Of a stretch of 64,000 bases of DNA, positions 8,057-19,000 are shown piece after piece. This DNA comes from Candidatus Dependentiae bacterium (lineage in GTDB: Bacteria > Babelota > Babeliae > Babelales > RVW-14). Numbering within the stretch: position 1 is the first letter of the stretch; each line of letters opens with the position of its first letter. The notes beneath the pieces are model-generated. The model was not told the DNA's origin and did not search any database. It worked only from the letters and a program-made list of their open reading frames with translations. The stretch is from assembly GCA_018266175.1 (NCBI GenBank), contig JAFEAY010000028.1, positions 57,716 to 121,715 of the forward strand, in the 5' to 3' direction. Both the position numbers and the translations under genes were made by a program.

Positions 8057-11000
8057 ATGTTTCATAATACTAAAATTGGATTACTTCTTGTGTGTACCGC
8101 CCTATTGGTCGTTGCGCAAAGCAAAAGTGGCATAAACCCATTGGCACTTAATGGTCTCTTTGCCTGCTTTCATCCTGGGCAAGAAATGTATGCACCAAAT
8201 CTTGGTTTGGCTGCACTTAAGATCGGTACCGTCGAAGCGATTAGATTGTATGGTGTGGAGCCCGGATTTGAATCAAACGGTGAACGTAAGTGGATAGAAG
8301 ACAAAGCACCTGTCTATGACCCAGTGGTTGCACTTGCGCGTGTGTTGTTTCCATCAGCAACGGGTCAGCTGACCCCCGAGACAAGTTCACCAAATAATAT
8401 TGGACGATACCTGCAAGTGAGTGATCTTGCTCAGTTGCTTAATTTTTGTAAAAAAGCCCGAGCTGTAATTGGAGGTTTTGATCTTCTTCGTGGGAAGGAT
8501 AATCAAGAGGTAAAATCATATTGGATGAGCGGTAATCGATTTGGCAAGAATGCTGTTAATTGCTTAAAGCGACTTGTTGCGGGGGCTCAAAGCGACGAGG
8601 ATAAAAAATATTTTTCTACATTTTTAAAAAGTTTTAAAGAAAATTTTACACCTTTGACTGAGTTTCAGACTCGTGCACAACGTGATCAAGTGATAGCTGC
8701 ATTGTGTAAAATTATAGAGCGTGAAGAACGGACTGACTGGTATTCAAAAAATTTATATCCAAAGTATCAAGCCGAGCAACTGCTGAATGCATTTTTTTGT
8801 CTAAAATTTGGCGCAGATGATATTCCTGAGCTGCTTAATGCATTAGATGATACGATTGTCGATCGTGAAATCTTGCTTGAAGCCGGGTTAATCACGCATC
8901 AGAGTGTTGATGCAGCTTTGGGAAAAGTAAAAAATTTTCCGGCTAAATTATGCTTAGATGATGTTTGGACGCTTTTGCTCAAAGATTCACTTTCAAAAAC
9001 CATTCCCTACTCAAGTAAAGAGTTGCCCATAAATAATGGCCTGGCAAGCATGTATTCTCGAAAACAAGATAAGTTCTTGATTCAAGATTTTCCAGATTGT
9101 GCTGAGACGACGGTGCGGCATTTATGCAATTTAGTGTTGTATTCCAAAGAGCATGAGTCATTTGATTTACGTCCCTTATGTAATCATCTTAAAAATTCTC
9201 TTGATTTTAGAAATATAGAAAACTTCTACGCACTTCAAACTGCCGATAAAGCAAATTCAGGAGAACGAGCACTACGTAATGCATTGAATCGGATTGTTGC
9301 GGATATCGGTTCGGGAGTTCGATATCGAAAAAAGGGTACATCTTTAAGTGTCAAAAATGATAACGAACTCGATTCGGGTATTATTAATATTTTGCGCCTG
9401 CTTAATACGGTATTCCTTTTAGAGCTTGATCCAGAGCCGCAGTATGAGTCTGATAATCAATTTGTTCGAGCAACAAAGATTTGGGCACAAGTTGGGTTAA
9501 AAAAATTATTTACCATACTCAGCCCAGAGAAACAAGTTGATATTCAGGTTGAAGAGTTGAAGATATTTCAAGGGTTTCAGAGTAATGAGCGTGATTGCGA
9601 AGCCTCGATTACTGTAACGGTGAATAATGACTTTAGATTTGTTATTGATATATGGAGTGGGCATGCTGAATTTCGTTCTATCACAGAGCTCCAGAATGAA
9701 CCGGAATCTCTTGAGTACGTATCTCAATCGATAAAAAGCGTGCTTAATAATCTCAAGGGAACTGTTGGTGAATCATTTTACCTTTTGGACGAGCCGCTGA
9801 AAAAAGAGGTTTCTGTGCCTTTTTATAAATTTTTTAAAAATCGAGTAAGTGATAGTGTTGCAATTGTTCATTTACTTGAAGGCTTAAGTGAATTGCTTGA
9901 GAATAAAGAGATTATACCTGATGATGCATCGCTTTATCTTAAAAACTTATTGAAAGACTTTTTATGGTTAGATAGGGCGATGGCCGAGAATATTCAGCCA
10001 GTTATTAAGAGGCTCAAAGACGCCTTGATTGATGTTGCCGGTCCATGCCGTGACGTTCTCAGGACGAATGTTAAAGTTCTTAAAACTCAATTTTTTGATG
10101 AAGCGTCTGATTCTTTATTGGAATTTTTTTCAAGGCTTGAGATTATTAGGTATCCATATTTTCAATTGAGTGATGAAGTTAAGCCGTTTGATATTGTAAT
10201 TTCTCATCCGCATGCATCCATAAAAACGATCGATCTTGGTGACTCTCAGGTGGGAAATGTAGCGATAACTGCAAACTTGCCGAGCCTTGAAAATATTAAT
10301 CTTAATGAGACACGTTATTTGAATACTGTTCAGATCAATGGAAAGATCGATAGGTTAAAGGAAATTAAGATTCAAGATTCGCAGTTAAAGCAATTTAATG
10401 GTATTGAAAACTGTCCAAATATTGGATCGTTTATTGTAAAAAATAATAACAATCTAAAAAAAATAAAGATTTCTCAACCAATGAAAAAGCTCAAATATAT
10501 TGCTCTTGAAAATTGTTCGGCTTTAGAGCACTTTCAAGGTATCGAACATTGTCCTAATCTTAAGAGGTTTGCGGTTTTTGGTGCTAGAAAATTGAAACGT
10601 TTAAATATTGCCCGACCAATGGTTCAGTTGGAATATATAATACTTGAGCATACAGGCGTTGAGCGTATTACTTTATCATCTTGTCCTGAGCTTGAGATAA
10701 TAAAACTTAGTCGACCTGATAATGCTGGGGAGCCAAATCATGTTAAAAGTATTGAATTTACCGGTAATGTAAAGAAGTTAAAAGAAATAGAAAATTTGGA
10801 GCAATGTAATAGGCCTGGACGAAGTATTTTTTTGCAAGAAGATGTACAGCCTATGGAAATAACTGATGACTTGTCAGAATCGTATAAACCAGAATTGAGA
10901 GGAATTGAATTTTGTAGCGAAGAATTGCTGAAAAAAATACGACCATTCGTAAAAATAGTCCCAAGTCGTAAGCGTTCGCGTCAAGATGCGGAGCTTGAAA

Positions 11001-11083
11001 ATGATGAAGATTCTGCCGTCGGATTTATAGCTCGTTCGTACAATTACCTGAAGTCATTATTATATAACGTAACAGATGAGTGA
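8057..11083 (+). CDS. Exported leucine-rich-repeat protein
   Basis: 1008 residues from ATG, three bases inside a TTG start. A signal peptide (about 1-23) is followed by a long mostly helical region without a recognised family (about 25-700). Irregular leucine-rich repeats of 20-25 residues follow (about 715-920), with motifs such as LPSLENINLNE, LKEIKIQDSQL, CPNLKRFAVFG and LEYIILEHTGVERI. A basic cluster SRKRSRQ sits near the C-terminus and is followed by an acidic stretch, a layout that can act as a nuclear localisation signal in eukaryotes. There is no lysine tail. The first 13 codons are nearly identical to those of the next gene. LRR proteins of host-associated bacteria often bind host proteins; here that is inference. 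Confidence 0.75.
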   Translation: MFHNTKIGLLLVCTALLVVAQSKSGINPLALNGLFACFHPGQEMYAPNLGLAALKIGTVEAIRLYGVEPGFESNGERKWIEDKAPVYDPVVALARVLFPSATGQLTPETSSPNNIGRYLQVSDLAQLLNFCKKARAVIGGFDLLRGKDNQEVKSYWMSGNRFGKNAVNCLKRLVAGAQSDEDKKYFSTFLKSFKENFTPLTEFQTRAQRDQVIAALCKIIEREERTDWYSKNLYPKYQAEQLLNAFFCLKFGADDIPELLNALDDTIVDREILLEAGLITHQSVDAALGKVKNFPAKLCLDDVWTLLLKDSLSKTIPYSSKELPINNGLASMYSRKQDKFLIQDFPDCAETTVRHLCNLVLYSKEHESFDLRPLCNHLKNSLDFRNIENFYALQTADKANSGERALRNALNRIVADIGSGVRYRKKGTSLSVKNDNELDSGIINILRLLNTVFLLELDPEPQYESDNQFVRATKIWAQVGLKKLFTILSPEKQVDIQVEELKIFQGFQSNERDCEASITVTVNNDFRFVIDIWSGHAEFRSITELQNEPESLEYVSQSIKSVLNNLKGTVGESFYLLDEPLKKEVSVPFYKFFKNRVSDSVAIVHLLEGLSELLENKEIIPDDASLYLKNLLKDFLWLDRAMAENIQPVIKRLKDALIDVAGPCRDVLRTNVKVLKTQFFDEASDSLLEFFSRLEIIRYPYFQLSDEVKPFDIVISHPHASIKTIDLGDSQVGNVAITANLPSLENINLNETRYLNTVQINGKIDRLKEIKIQDSQLKQFNGIENCPNIGSFIVKNNNNLKKIKISQPMKKLKYIALENCSALEHFQGIEHCPNLKRFAVFGARKLKRLNIARPMVQLEYIILEHTGVERITLSSCPELEIIKLSRPDNAGEPNHVKSIEFTGNVKKLKEIENLEQCNRPGRSIFLQEDVQPMEITDDLSESYKPELRGIEFCSEELLKKIRPFVKIVPSRKRSRQDAELENDEDSAVGFIARSYNYLKSLLYNVTDE

Positions 11084-11186
11084 TGTTATATAAAATAATA
11101 ATGCTGTTGGATTGACGCCTGATAGACATCTCTTTATGTTGTAGGAAGAACGGTTATAAGTTCTTCTTTTGGGGAAAGGTGTACCA

Positions 11187-11801
11187 ATGTTTCATTATGC
11201 TAAAATTGGATTACTGCTTGTTGCAATGAGTGTGAGTGTATGTGTAGTTGAGGGGATGCAGTCAACCTTTAACAGAAGATTAATAAAAGATTGTGATACG
11301 CTTGTTCAAAAATCAAATTTTTATGATTTAAAAATAATTTTATATCAACATCAGCAGAGTGTTGATTGTGTGCAATGGTTTGCGCAATACGCAGACCAAG
11401 GACATTGTTGGGCTTTGTATATGCTGGCGCGTGACAGTTTTATTCGAAATGGGCAAGGTCAACTTGAAGTTGCGGGTAAACCACTTGTTTTTGCGCTTGA
11501 GCGTGTTATGAAGTTCATGATTCGTTTCGATCAGGATGTTGCATGTTGGCAGCTCTTTGGACAGCAAATACCGATTGAACTTCGCATGGGTTTACGTACA
11601 AAAATTCGAGATTGGTTTTTACCCATGATTCGCGCAGATCGAAAAAAGGAATTTGATGCAGCGCTTGCTCGTGTGAAAAACTGGTTTAAACAGTTTCCAG
11701 AAGGAGAGCATCTCGATCCTGCGCCGGTTGAAGAACTTTCTGAATTAATTTGTGAGCAACCATTCATTGCTGCATTATGTAAAGGAGTTACTCCGTTATA
11801 G
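11187..11801 (+). CDS. Exported protein of unknown function, 3' end fused to ankyrin antisense
   Basis: 204 residues from ATG with a strong GGGGAAAGG upstream. The signal peptide (about 1-24) begins MFHYAKIGLLLV, nearly the same as the preceding gene. The mature part is helical with several Trp and Cys (VQWFAQYADQGHCWALYMLA looks like a Sel1/TPR-like helix pair, weak). The last residues, KGVTPL, are encoded on the reverse strand of an ankyrin repeat of the opposing gene. The two reading frames overlap by about 270 bases tail to tail. The last 10-15 codons are therefore probably not original, and the gene looks truncated by rearrangement. No function can be assigned. Confidence 0.65.
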   Translation: MFHYAKIGLLLVAMSVSVCVVEGMQSTFNRRLIKDCDTLVQKSNFYDLKIILYQHQQSVDCVQWFAQYADQGHCWALYMLARDSFIRNGQGQLEVAGKPLVFALERVMKFMIRFDQDVACWQLFGQQIPIELRMGLRTKIRDWFLPMIRADRKKEFDAALARVKNWFKQFPEGEHLDPAPVEELSELICEQPFIAALCKGVTPL

Positions 11802-13156
11802 TCTTGAACTTTAACATCCGCACCGAGTTTGACTAAAGTTTGAATACATTCTGAATTTCCCAAAAATGCAGCAAAATGGAGTGGTGTTCTTCCATACTGA
11901 TCTTTAAAATTAATATCAGCTCCAAGAGAGAATAATAATTTAATACATTCTGGATTTCCATTAATGATAGCGTAATGGATGGGAGTCATTCCACAAAAAG
12001 ATTGAGTATTAATATTTGCACCATGTCTTACTAAAATTTGAATGCATTCTTGGTAATCAACTAGCGAAGCAACATGTAAAGGGGTAGCTCCTTCCAGATC
12101 TTTCATATGAACATTTGCTCCTAAAAAGAGTAATAATTCAATGCATCTTTGATTATTACCCATTGCCGCATAGTGTAATGATGTTGATTCTTGAGTATCT
12201 TGAGCATGAATATCGGCACCAAGCCTGACCAACGTTTCAATACATTCTGAATGACCAAAAAGTGATGCTAAGTGGAGTGGCATAGTTCCATCAATAGATT
12301 GAGCATGAATATCAGCCCCAAGCTCTATTAACATTTTTATGCATGCCAAATTCCCAAGTTCTGCAGCATCATGCAAGGGAGTTATCTTGTTGTTATCGAA
12401 AGTATTTACAGAAGCACCAAGCTCAATGAGTGTTTTGATGCATTGCGCGTTAATAATATCATCATCTTTTTCAAGAGGCATTGCTGCATAATGGAGCGGT
12501 GTTGCTCCATCACAATCTTGAGCATGAACATCTGCACCAAGCTTAACTAACATTTCAATACATTTTTTATTACCCCACGTTGCTGCCTTATGAATAGGGG
12601 TTGCATCTGGTGTGTTCAGGTTGGCACCATGTTGAACCAAAATTTTAATGAAGATTGGGTTTTCATTTTCTGCCGCATAATGCAAAGGCGTTTGATTACT
12701 TATATTTTGAGCATTGATATTTAAGCCAAGACTAATAAGTATTTCAACCAAATCGATGCGTTCATACTCAATGGCAATATGAAGAGCACTATTTTTTTCT
12801 TCATCTAATTCTGCATTAATATCAGCACCGCATTGAACAAGTGTTTCAATGCATTCTGGAGAGCTCCATCGTATTGCACTTTGAAGTGTTAGTGATCCAT
12901 CCTCTTCTTTATTAACATCGACACCAGATGCAGCAAGCTTTTTTATACATCGTAGATGATTATGTAAAACGGCGTATCCAATTGTATAGCAGCCAGGGCA
13001 TTGCTCAGGTGATACTTCTGGCTCATCAATTTTTTTAGGAACAGACTGAAATTGTTCTGTTCCTAGCGAAGAACAGTTAATCTGTTGTAATGATTGAGCA
13101 CAAGTAACACTCTTTAGCAACAAGCAAGTTATAATACAAAGCTTTTTTGCGACCAT
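11531..13156 (-). CDS. Exported ankyrin-repeat protein
   Basis: The open frame has 541 codons. A signal peptide (about 1-20, CLLLKSVTCAQS) and a short linker precede about 13 ankyrin repeats (about 50-462) of 33 residues, with consensus TPLHYAA, CIKxLVxLGADIHAQD; one repeat is enlarged by an insert (PLEKDDDIINAQ). After the partial repeat GVTPLHNAAMNGCS, near 11.78 kb, the frame continues for about 75 codons of Ser/Cys-rich sequence that is simply the antisense of the neighbouring exported gene. The genuine product therefore probably ends, or was cut, at that point. Ankyrin proteins in intracellular bacteria commonly bind host proteins. No strong ribosome site is seen (AGAAAGAATG). Confidence 0.8.
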   Translation of the reverse strand: MVAKKLCIITCLLLKSVTCAQSLQQINCSSLGTEQFQSVPKKIDEPEVSPEQCPGCYTIGYAVLHNHLRCIKKLAASGVDVNKEEDGSLTLQSAIRWSSPECIETLVQCGADINAELDEEKNSALHIAIEYERIDLVEILISLGLNINAQNISNQTPLHYAAENENPIFIKILVQHGANLNTPDATPIHKAATWGNKKCIEMLVKLGADVHAQDCDGATPLHYAAMPLEKDDDIINAQCIKTLIELGASVNTFDNNKITPLHDAAELGNLACIKMLIELGADIHAQSIDGTMPLHLASLFGHSECIETLVRLGADIHAQDTQESTSLHYAAMGNNQRCIELLLFLGANVHMKDLEGATPLHVASLVDYQECIQILVRHGANINTQSFCGMTPIHYAIINGNPECIKLLFSLGADINFKDQYGRTPLHFAAFLGNSECIQTLVKLGADVKVQDYNGVTPLHNAAMNGCSQINSESSSTGAGSRCSPSGNCLNQFFTRASAASNSFFRSARIMGKNQSRIFVRKPMRSSIGICCPKSCQHATS

Positions 13157-13718
13157 TTGACATTCTTTCTATAAGGCACATAAAACTGCTAGATGAATAA
13201 TTCGGTTACAACTCACAAACTCTTTTTAATGACGCTCACTATACGAAATGCAATGTATTTTATCAAGGCAGAGCATGCGGTACAGTAAAGAATGCAAGTA
13301 ATTCACCACACACCAAGATCTACGCCAGCTTCCGCTTTTTAACCGCGAAAGCGGAAATCTTGGGAGATTGCTCCCGAGCAGCAGGCTTATAAATATTGCT
13401 TGAAGGGAGCGCGATTAGTTGCTGCACGATGTACGCTTGAAGTATTGGTAGAAGCGGAATCTCATTATGGAGTAAGTGCTAAGTTAAGATCTGCTTTATT
13501 GAGCAGCTTTATATCGAGCAAGTATTAAAGCATGATATCTAAATCGTCAATTACACAAGAAGCAAATCTTGAATGGGCCATTTTTATAGTGCTATGGTAG
13601 GCTGAACTCGTTGGCAAGAGCCAACGCTCTCATGGTGTAAGAAATTAAGAGAGTTATGTGATCAAGAAGCGTATTTTATATAAGCGTTATATGAACTCAA
13701 AAACTTGGGAGTATGATT
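13157..13718. other. 560-bp intergenic region with decayed coding remnant
   Basis: No intact gene is seen. It holds the upstream region of the leftward ankyrin gene, a small inverted repeat (TTCCGCTTT/AAAGCGGAA, about 13330-13357), a fragment that looks formerly coding (separate entry) and the leader of the next rightward gene. No RNA gene was recognised. Confidence 0.5.
13343..13528 (+). pseudogene. Possible decayed gene fragment
   Basis: A 61-codon stretch between two in-frame stops has no ATG at its head but has a protein-like composition: SWEIAPEQQAYKYCLKGA, then VAARCTLEVLVEAESHYG, then SALLSSFISSKY and a TAA. It looks like the C-terminus of a lost gene. No family was recognised. It may also be a chance open frame. 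Confidence 0.3.
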
Positions 13719-14360
13719 ATGTTATATGGCCTTCTTTTTGTTTATGTATTTTTCTTGCCGATGACCGTAGCTGCATCAATTGATGAATATGTTATTCCAG
13801 ATTGTTCATTTAGAGAGCTGCTTTCTCAGGTTTATACGATTGAAAAAGACGAGCAGCTTTTCGATATTGATTACGTTTTTAAGAACCGTTCTTGGGGTCG
13901 GGTGATTACAGATTTTTTTGATCCTGCGCATGATTTTTCTAAAAAAATTATTAAACAGATTATTGCTGGGAAAAATTTAATTCATGAAAATTCCAGGCTT
14001 GTCACTGAATTTAAAAAAAAATGCTTGCAAAAAAATGAATATTATCTCTACGAAAAAGAGATATGTTTAGGAAGTGATGACTTCAATAATCGCAAAAAAA
14101 TTATTCAGACATTCCTCGAAATAGCCAACTTTTTTGGTGTAACCAAAGAGAATGTTTCGGATAACATACAAAGTATTTCTTTAGATACACTCGTGAGCTT
14201 TAACAAGCATAAAGTTACTTTTACCGTATTAAGCAGGCAGCCCATAAACTCTTCTGATGTAAGTCTATTGCGTACGTTGTCAGATGAAGCTATTTCAGGA
14301 ATAACTTTGGGAATATTGTTTATTCTATACCATACCGATGCATATTATCCTCTGTACTAA
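13719..14360 (+). CDS. Exported protein of unknown function
   Basis: 213 residues. I chose the second ATG (MLYGLLFVYVFF) because it stands seven bases after GGGAG, while the first ATG is too close. The N-terminus is a clear signal peptide ending near TVAAS. The mature part is rich in Lys, Phe, Ile and Asp without repeats or a recognised motif. A second hydrophobic segment near the C-terminus (about 190-208, GITLGILFILYHT) could be a membrane anchor. It is followed by the convergent asnS gene. No function is assigned. Confidence 0.65.
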   Translation: MLYGLLFVYVFFLPMTVAASIDEYVIPDCSFRELLSQVYTIEKDEQLFDIDYVFKNRSWGRVITDFFDPAHDFSKKIIKQIIAGKNLIHENSRLVTEFKKKCLQKNEYYLYEKEICLGSDDFNNRKKIIQTFLEIANFFGVTKENVSDNIQSISLDTLVSFNKHKVTFTVLSRQPINSSDVSLLRTLSDEAISGITLGILFILYHTDAYYPLY

Positions 14361-14421
14361 GAGCTCTATCACAAGAGCTCAATAGTTAAAAAATAACGTA
14401 TTGAGCCCTTGTAAAATTTTC

Positions 14422-15807
14422 TTAGAAATCGATATGTTTTGGATAACGAGGAAATGGAATAACGTCTCGAATGTTTTCAACTCCGGTTGAAAATTGAACC
14501 AGTCGTTCAAGCCCAAGCCCAAAGCCTGCATGAGGAACGCTGCCAAACTTGCGCAGTTCAAGATACCACCAGTAGGCATCTTTGTTCAGGCCAGCTGCAA
14601 CCATTCTTTGTTCAAGAAGTTCGAGTCGGTCTTCACGCTGAGAACCCCCAATGATTTCACCAACACCAGGAACCAAAACGTCCATAGCGGCAACGGTTTT
14701 ATTATCATCGTTCAGGCGCATGTAAAAAGATTTAATTGCTTGAGGATAGTTAATAAGGATAACCGGAGTCTTGCAATATTCTTCTGCCAAATACCGCTCG
14801 TGTTCGGACTGAAGGTCGATACCCCATTGCACAGGATACTCAAATTTCTTACCACATTTTTGTAAGATATCTATTGCTTGAGTGTAAGGTATGCGAGCAA
14901 AAGGGCTTGCCACAACGTGCTTGAGGCGTTCGATAATTCCCTTGGAAATATAAGCATCAAAGAATTCCATATCCTGGAGGTTATTATTGAGCACATATTC
15001 CAGGCAATACTTGAGATAACTTTCTGCGCAATCCATGTTGTCGTTCAGGTCGGCAAAAGCCATTTCGGGTTCAATCATCCAAAACTCAGCTAAGTGGCGT
15101 GATGTATTTGAATTTTCTGCACGAAATGTTGGCCCAAAAGTGTAGATGTCGGAGAGTGCACAGGCGTAAGCTTCACCGTTGAGTTGACCGGATACGGTTA
15201 AGAATGATTGCTTACCAAAAAAGTCTTGGGAGTAATCAACTTTTTTATCAGGAGTACGGGGTGGGTTATTGGAATCAAGGGTGGTTACGTTGAACATTTG
15301 TCCTGCACCCTCGCAATCTGATGCGGTGATGACAGGCGTATGAACGTAGAGAAAACCTTTTTCTTGAAAGAATTTATGCGTTGCATAAGAAAGCGCGCTA
15401 CGTACTCGAGCAACAGCTCCAATGGTGTTAGTGCGCGGGCGAAGGTGTGCAATAGTGCGCAGAAACTCAAGTGTATGACGTTTTTTTTGCAGTGGATAGC
15501 TTTCTGCATCGCATGTACCGATGATTTCTATGGCAGAAGCTTTTAGCTCAACCGCTTGTCCAGCTCCAGGGCTTTGAACAACGGTGCCTGTAATTGCAAC
15601 CGAGCTTCCTGTTGTCATTTGTTTTATAGTTTCATCAAAATTTGGTAATGAATTCTCAATAATTACTTGCAATCCTGCAAGTGTTGATCCGTCATTAACC
15701 ATAGCAAAAGCGAATTCTTTTTGGTCTCGAACACTACGCACCCATCCTTTGAGGGTGAGTTGCTTGCCGATTAAGGCCTGTGAAATTTCTTTAATTTTTA
15801 TGCGCAT
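14422..15807 (-). CDS. asnS: Asparaginyl-tRNA synthetase
   Basis: 461 residues, the usual length. It charges tRNA-Asn in the cytoplasm. The N-terminal OB-fold anticodon-binding domain (about 10-100) begins [20 protein letters not shown], and the class II catalytic core follows, with motif 2 [21 protein letters not shown] and motif 3 [12 protein letters not shown] near the C-terminus. [11 protein letters not shown] is typical of AsnRS rather than AspRS. The start is the ATG after TTTGGAGATATGT; the frame extends 26 codons further without a ribosome site. It stands alone on the minus strand. A dedicated AsnRS means asparagine is charged directly, so the indirect GatCAB route is not needed for it. 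Confidence 0.95.
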   Translation of the reverse strand: MRIKIKEISQALIGKQLTLKGWVRSVRDQKEFAFAMVNDGSTLAGLQVIIENSLPNFDETIKQMTTGSSVAITGTVVQSPGAGQAVELKASAIEIIGTCDAESYPLQKKRHTLEFLRTIAHLRPRTNTIGAVARVRSALSYATHKFFQEKGFLYVHTPVITASDCEGAGQMFNVTTLDSNNPPRTPDKKVDYSQDFFGKQSFLTVSGQLNGEAYACALSDIYTFGPTFRAENSNTSRHLAEFWMIEPEMAFADLNDNMDCAESYLKYCLEYVLNNNLQDMEFFDAYISKGIIERLKHVVASPFARIPYTQAIDILQKCGKKFEYPVQWGIDLQSEHERYLAEEYCKTPVILINYPQAIKSFYMRLNDDNKTVAAMDVLVPGVGEIIGGSQREDRLELLEQRMVAAGLNKDAYWWYLELRKFGSVPHAGFGLGLERLVQFSTGVENIRDVIPFPRYPKHIDF

Positions 15808-15970
15808 ACATATCTCCAAAGCTACATACTTAACTGCTAAAAAGGCAGGTTTCTTAGATGATAGCTGTTTAAGAAGTGCGGTCAAGCCAAAAGCTTCTTT
15901 TGTGTAAGATATTGGTTGTTGGTTGCTTCTATACCTACTGCATTAAATTCAATTCTAATTGTAAATTTTA

Positions 15971-16001
15971 TTGACTTTTAACCTCGTGAGTATGGTATTC
16001 T
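15971..16001 (+). promoter_or_regulatory. Candidate promoter, TTGACT and extended -10 TGGTATTCT
   Basis: A -35-like TTGACT (15971-15976) and a -10-like TATTCT (15996-16001) preceded by TGG lie about 75 bases before the start of the next gene. The spacer of 19 bases is long, but the extended -10 could compensate. Sequence-only call. Confidence 0.4.
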
Positions 16002-16076
16002 CAAAGTTGATAGAGTTTATTTATATAGTTTTTTGAGTTTATTAAAGATTATGGGATCAGGAAACGAGGAGAAGTA

Positions 16077-19000
16077 ATGAAGAAGTTGCTACAAATTTTT
16101 CTAAAAAATTGCTTGTTATTGTTGTTGGTTGGCGCTTTTTCTCACCAAGAAATAAACGCTGCAACTGTTGATGTACAGGCAGGTGCCGATGAAGCTGTAT
16201 CTGGTCTGCCAAGACAGGGTGGAAGCCAGCTTTCTGCATGGGGAAAACAATCAAGCTCTGCAGTTGCTTCTTCTGATGTTGTTGCCAAGCTTGAAGAAGA
16301 TTTGTCCAGCTTGCTTCTCAAGCGCGTTGCAGATTTTGTAAAGCCTTTGGTGAGCGCTCTTAAGCCTGCAACAATGGAGCTCCTTTCGGTTACCTCACAA
16401 GAGGTGATGAAAACCATTCTTGCAAATCAGACGTTTATAGATCCTGAAATTTTAGGAATATTAAAAGAGCCAGCAATGCAGTTGATTTCTTTGACTAAAG
16501 ATGTTGCTGGAATGCTTGCAGGAACGCCTGCAACATCAGTTGATGATTGGTTTGCCAAGCTTGATAGTCTCAAGGATGAGCTTGTTGGCCATTTAAAAGT
16601 GCTTGGTTTAACTCCTGGTAGTAATGCTGATCAAGCGGTGAAAAAAATATTGAAATCAGTAACATCACTTGAAAATGTGATGAATCTTTTTCAGGGCGAT
16701 ATTGCTACAGAATTAAAAAAGAGAATTGAAGCAATTAAAAAGCCAATTTCTGCGGCAGCGGGTCAGCTTTTGGCTGGACTTCCACCTGAAACCGTTGAAC
16801 GGCTTTTGGTGCCGCTCAAGGCTTTACAGGGTGATATTGCGCAAGCTCTTAAGGGTGAACTTGATTCATTTAAAAAAGTTATTTTTCAAAAATTACCTCA
16901 ATCGCTTCTTCAAACAATTAAGTTAAAAACCAAGCTTTTGGTAGAAAAAATTCAAGAAGATCCATCGATGCTTCCAAGTGACTTGAGACGTGCCGGTGAA
17001 TTGCTTCTTGAGCGAATAGAGATTTTTTCAAATCCAATAGAAAAAATTCCAGGGAAAATAGTCAATGCGATGCGTCATGATCTCAAAAAGATTCAAGAAG
17101 CTTTGGGTGGCAAAAATAAATCAGGAGCTGAAGAAGTTGCGCTTGACCTTACAAGAAGTCTTGATGATGCTGCGCAGATGATTCCTGAAGCCCCATCAAG
17201 AGATGTATCGGGGCAAGGAGCTTCTCAACCAACACAGCCTAAAAAAGGATTTTTGGGAAGTCTTATCTCTCGCGTTAAAAAAGATATTTCAAGTACCACA
17301 AGAGAAGTTGTTGGTTCAATAACTGGTGGAGCAGTGATTGAGTCTCAGCCGGGTGAAAAGCCCTCAGCACTTTTTAGTGACTTATCGGATGGAAGCATCA
17401 TTGCTATCCGTTCATACAAAGAGAGCCCAGGGCAAGGACGTTATTTGTCAGTTGTTGATGGGTACATTAAGCCTGTTGGAACGAGTAAGACTGAGACAGC
17501 GGCGCAATTTATTGTTACGCGTTTTGGTAACGTTATGGGTCTTAAGTCAAAAGCGACCGGTAAATTTGTTACCTGTGATTCAACTACTTTTGAGGTAACC
17601 TGTTTGGGTAAAGATTTTTATAGCGATACTGCAGATGCAGCTCATTTTGTCCCTGTTGGTAACAGAATTGATAGGATGTGGCTTAAAAATAATAAAGCGA
17701 ATGCTTTCTTGAGTGTTCGTAAATCAAGTGATGGTGGTATTGTTATGGCCCGTGATGAGAGCGGCAAGCCTGCACAAGCTGCAAATTGGGGTCGTCTTGC
17801 AATAGATATTATTAAACAGCCCAATGAGCCACTTGCAGCGTTTACTGACGCTTTAAATTTGTTGCCAGCTGGTGTGGTGGTTGCTATTAAATCACTGAAA
17901 GATCCATCAAATCCTAAATATTTAGCTGTTGATATGAGTCAAACAAAAGATAGGTTTTTTGTTCGTGCAACAGGAACAAATAAGAATGATCCAGCATGTC
18001 AATTTTATGTTGTTCGTAATGACAACTGGCTTGGTTTTAAAACGCATGGTTGGAAAAGTTTATGCGCTGAACCAGTCATGCATCGAGTAAAGTTTATTGA
18101 GCGATCAGATACCCTTGCAAGCTCAATTGAGCACTGGGAGCTTCATCCTGAAAAAGATGGAAGCTTGAAAAGTGTTTGGTTGCAAAATAGATCATCTCAA
18201 GGCTATTTAACAGTTCCTGATGGAGCGTGGACCAATAATCTTGTGTGGACAGCTTTTGCTCAAGTCAAAAACCCATTGGCCAAGAGTGTTAAAGGTGCTC
18301 CAAAGTTTATTATGCAACCTGCTGGACGAGGTGATAATGGTCGTTTTGAAATAGAGATTGTAAAGCCTATTCCTGATGATGTTAACGGTGGAGGATCAAC
18401 ATTTACCTTCCTGCCTGCGTATCATGGAAAAAATGAAATTCAATTTAACCAAGCATGGAAGTTTCCTGCGGGCGATCTTGAGCTCGTGCTCAAAGATATT
18501 CAAGCCGAGAATAATGTTTACATTAATTTATCTCCTGTGATGGGTAAATCATCAGCATCGCTCCGTATTCTGTTGGGACGAGAAAAAAATAGCTCGTCGA
18601 GCATTCGATTCGGTGATGATGAATTGCTCAACGTTAAAGATACAAGTGGTGTTGTCGTTAAAAGTCCAGCTGCATTTTGGATCCGCCTTAAGGATGGTGA
18701 ATTATCGGTAGGTAAGGGAACTGAATTTGGAGCAGGCCTTATTGGAAAAGTACAGATTGATAAAACAGCTGCTGCAAATATCACCTATCTAGGGCTTGGA
18801 GGAAGTATTGAGCCAGTTTTGTATCGATCTGTTTCGATGAATAGAGCTCATGAAGAAACACCTGTTGTTGTAACTCCTGTTGTACCAGAGCCTGTGATAG
18901 AGCCGGTTATTCCTGCTGTTCCTGTTACGCAAGAGACAAAAGTTGAGCCGGTTATTCCAGTTACTCAGGTTACCCCGGAGCCTAAGGTAGAACCGATTAT

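Noticed and set aside
11531..11780. C-terminal 75-80 residues of the ankyrin open frame as a real domain
   Set aside because: Ser/Cys-rich, exactly antisense to the neighbouring exported gene; no ankyrin or other pattern.
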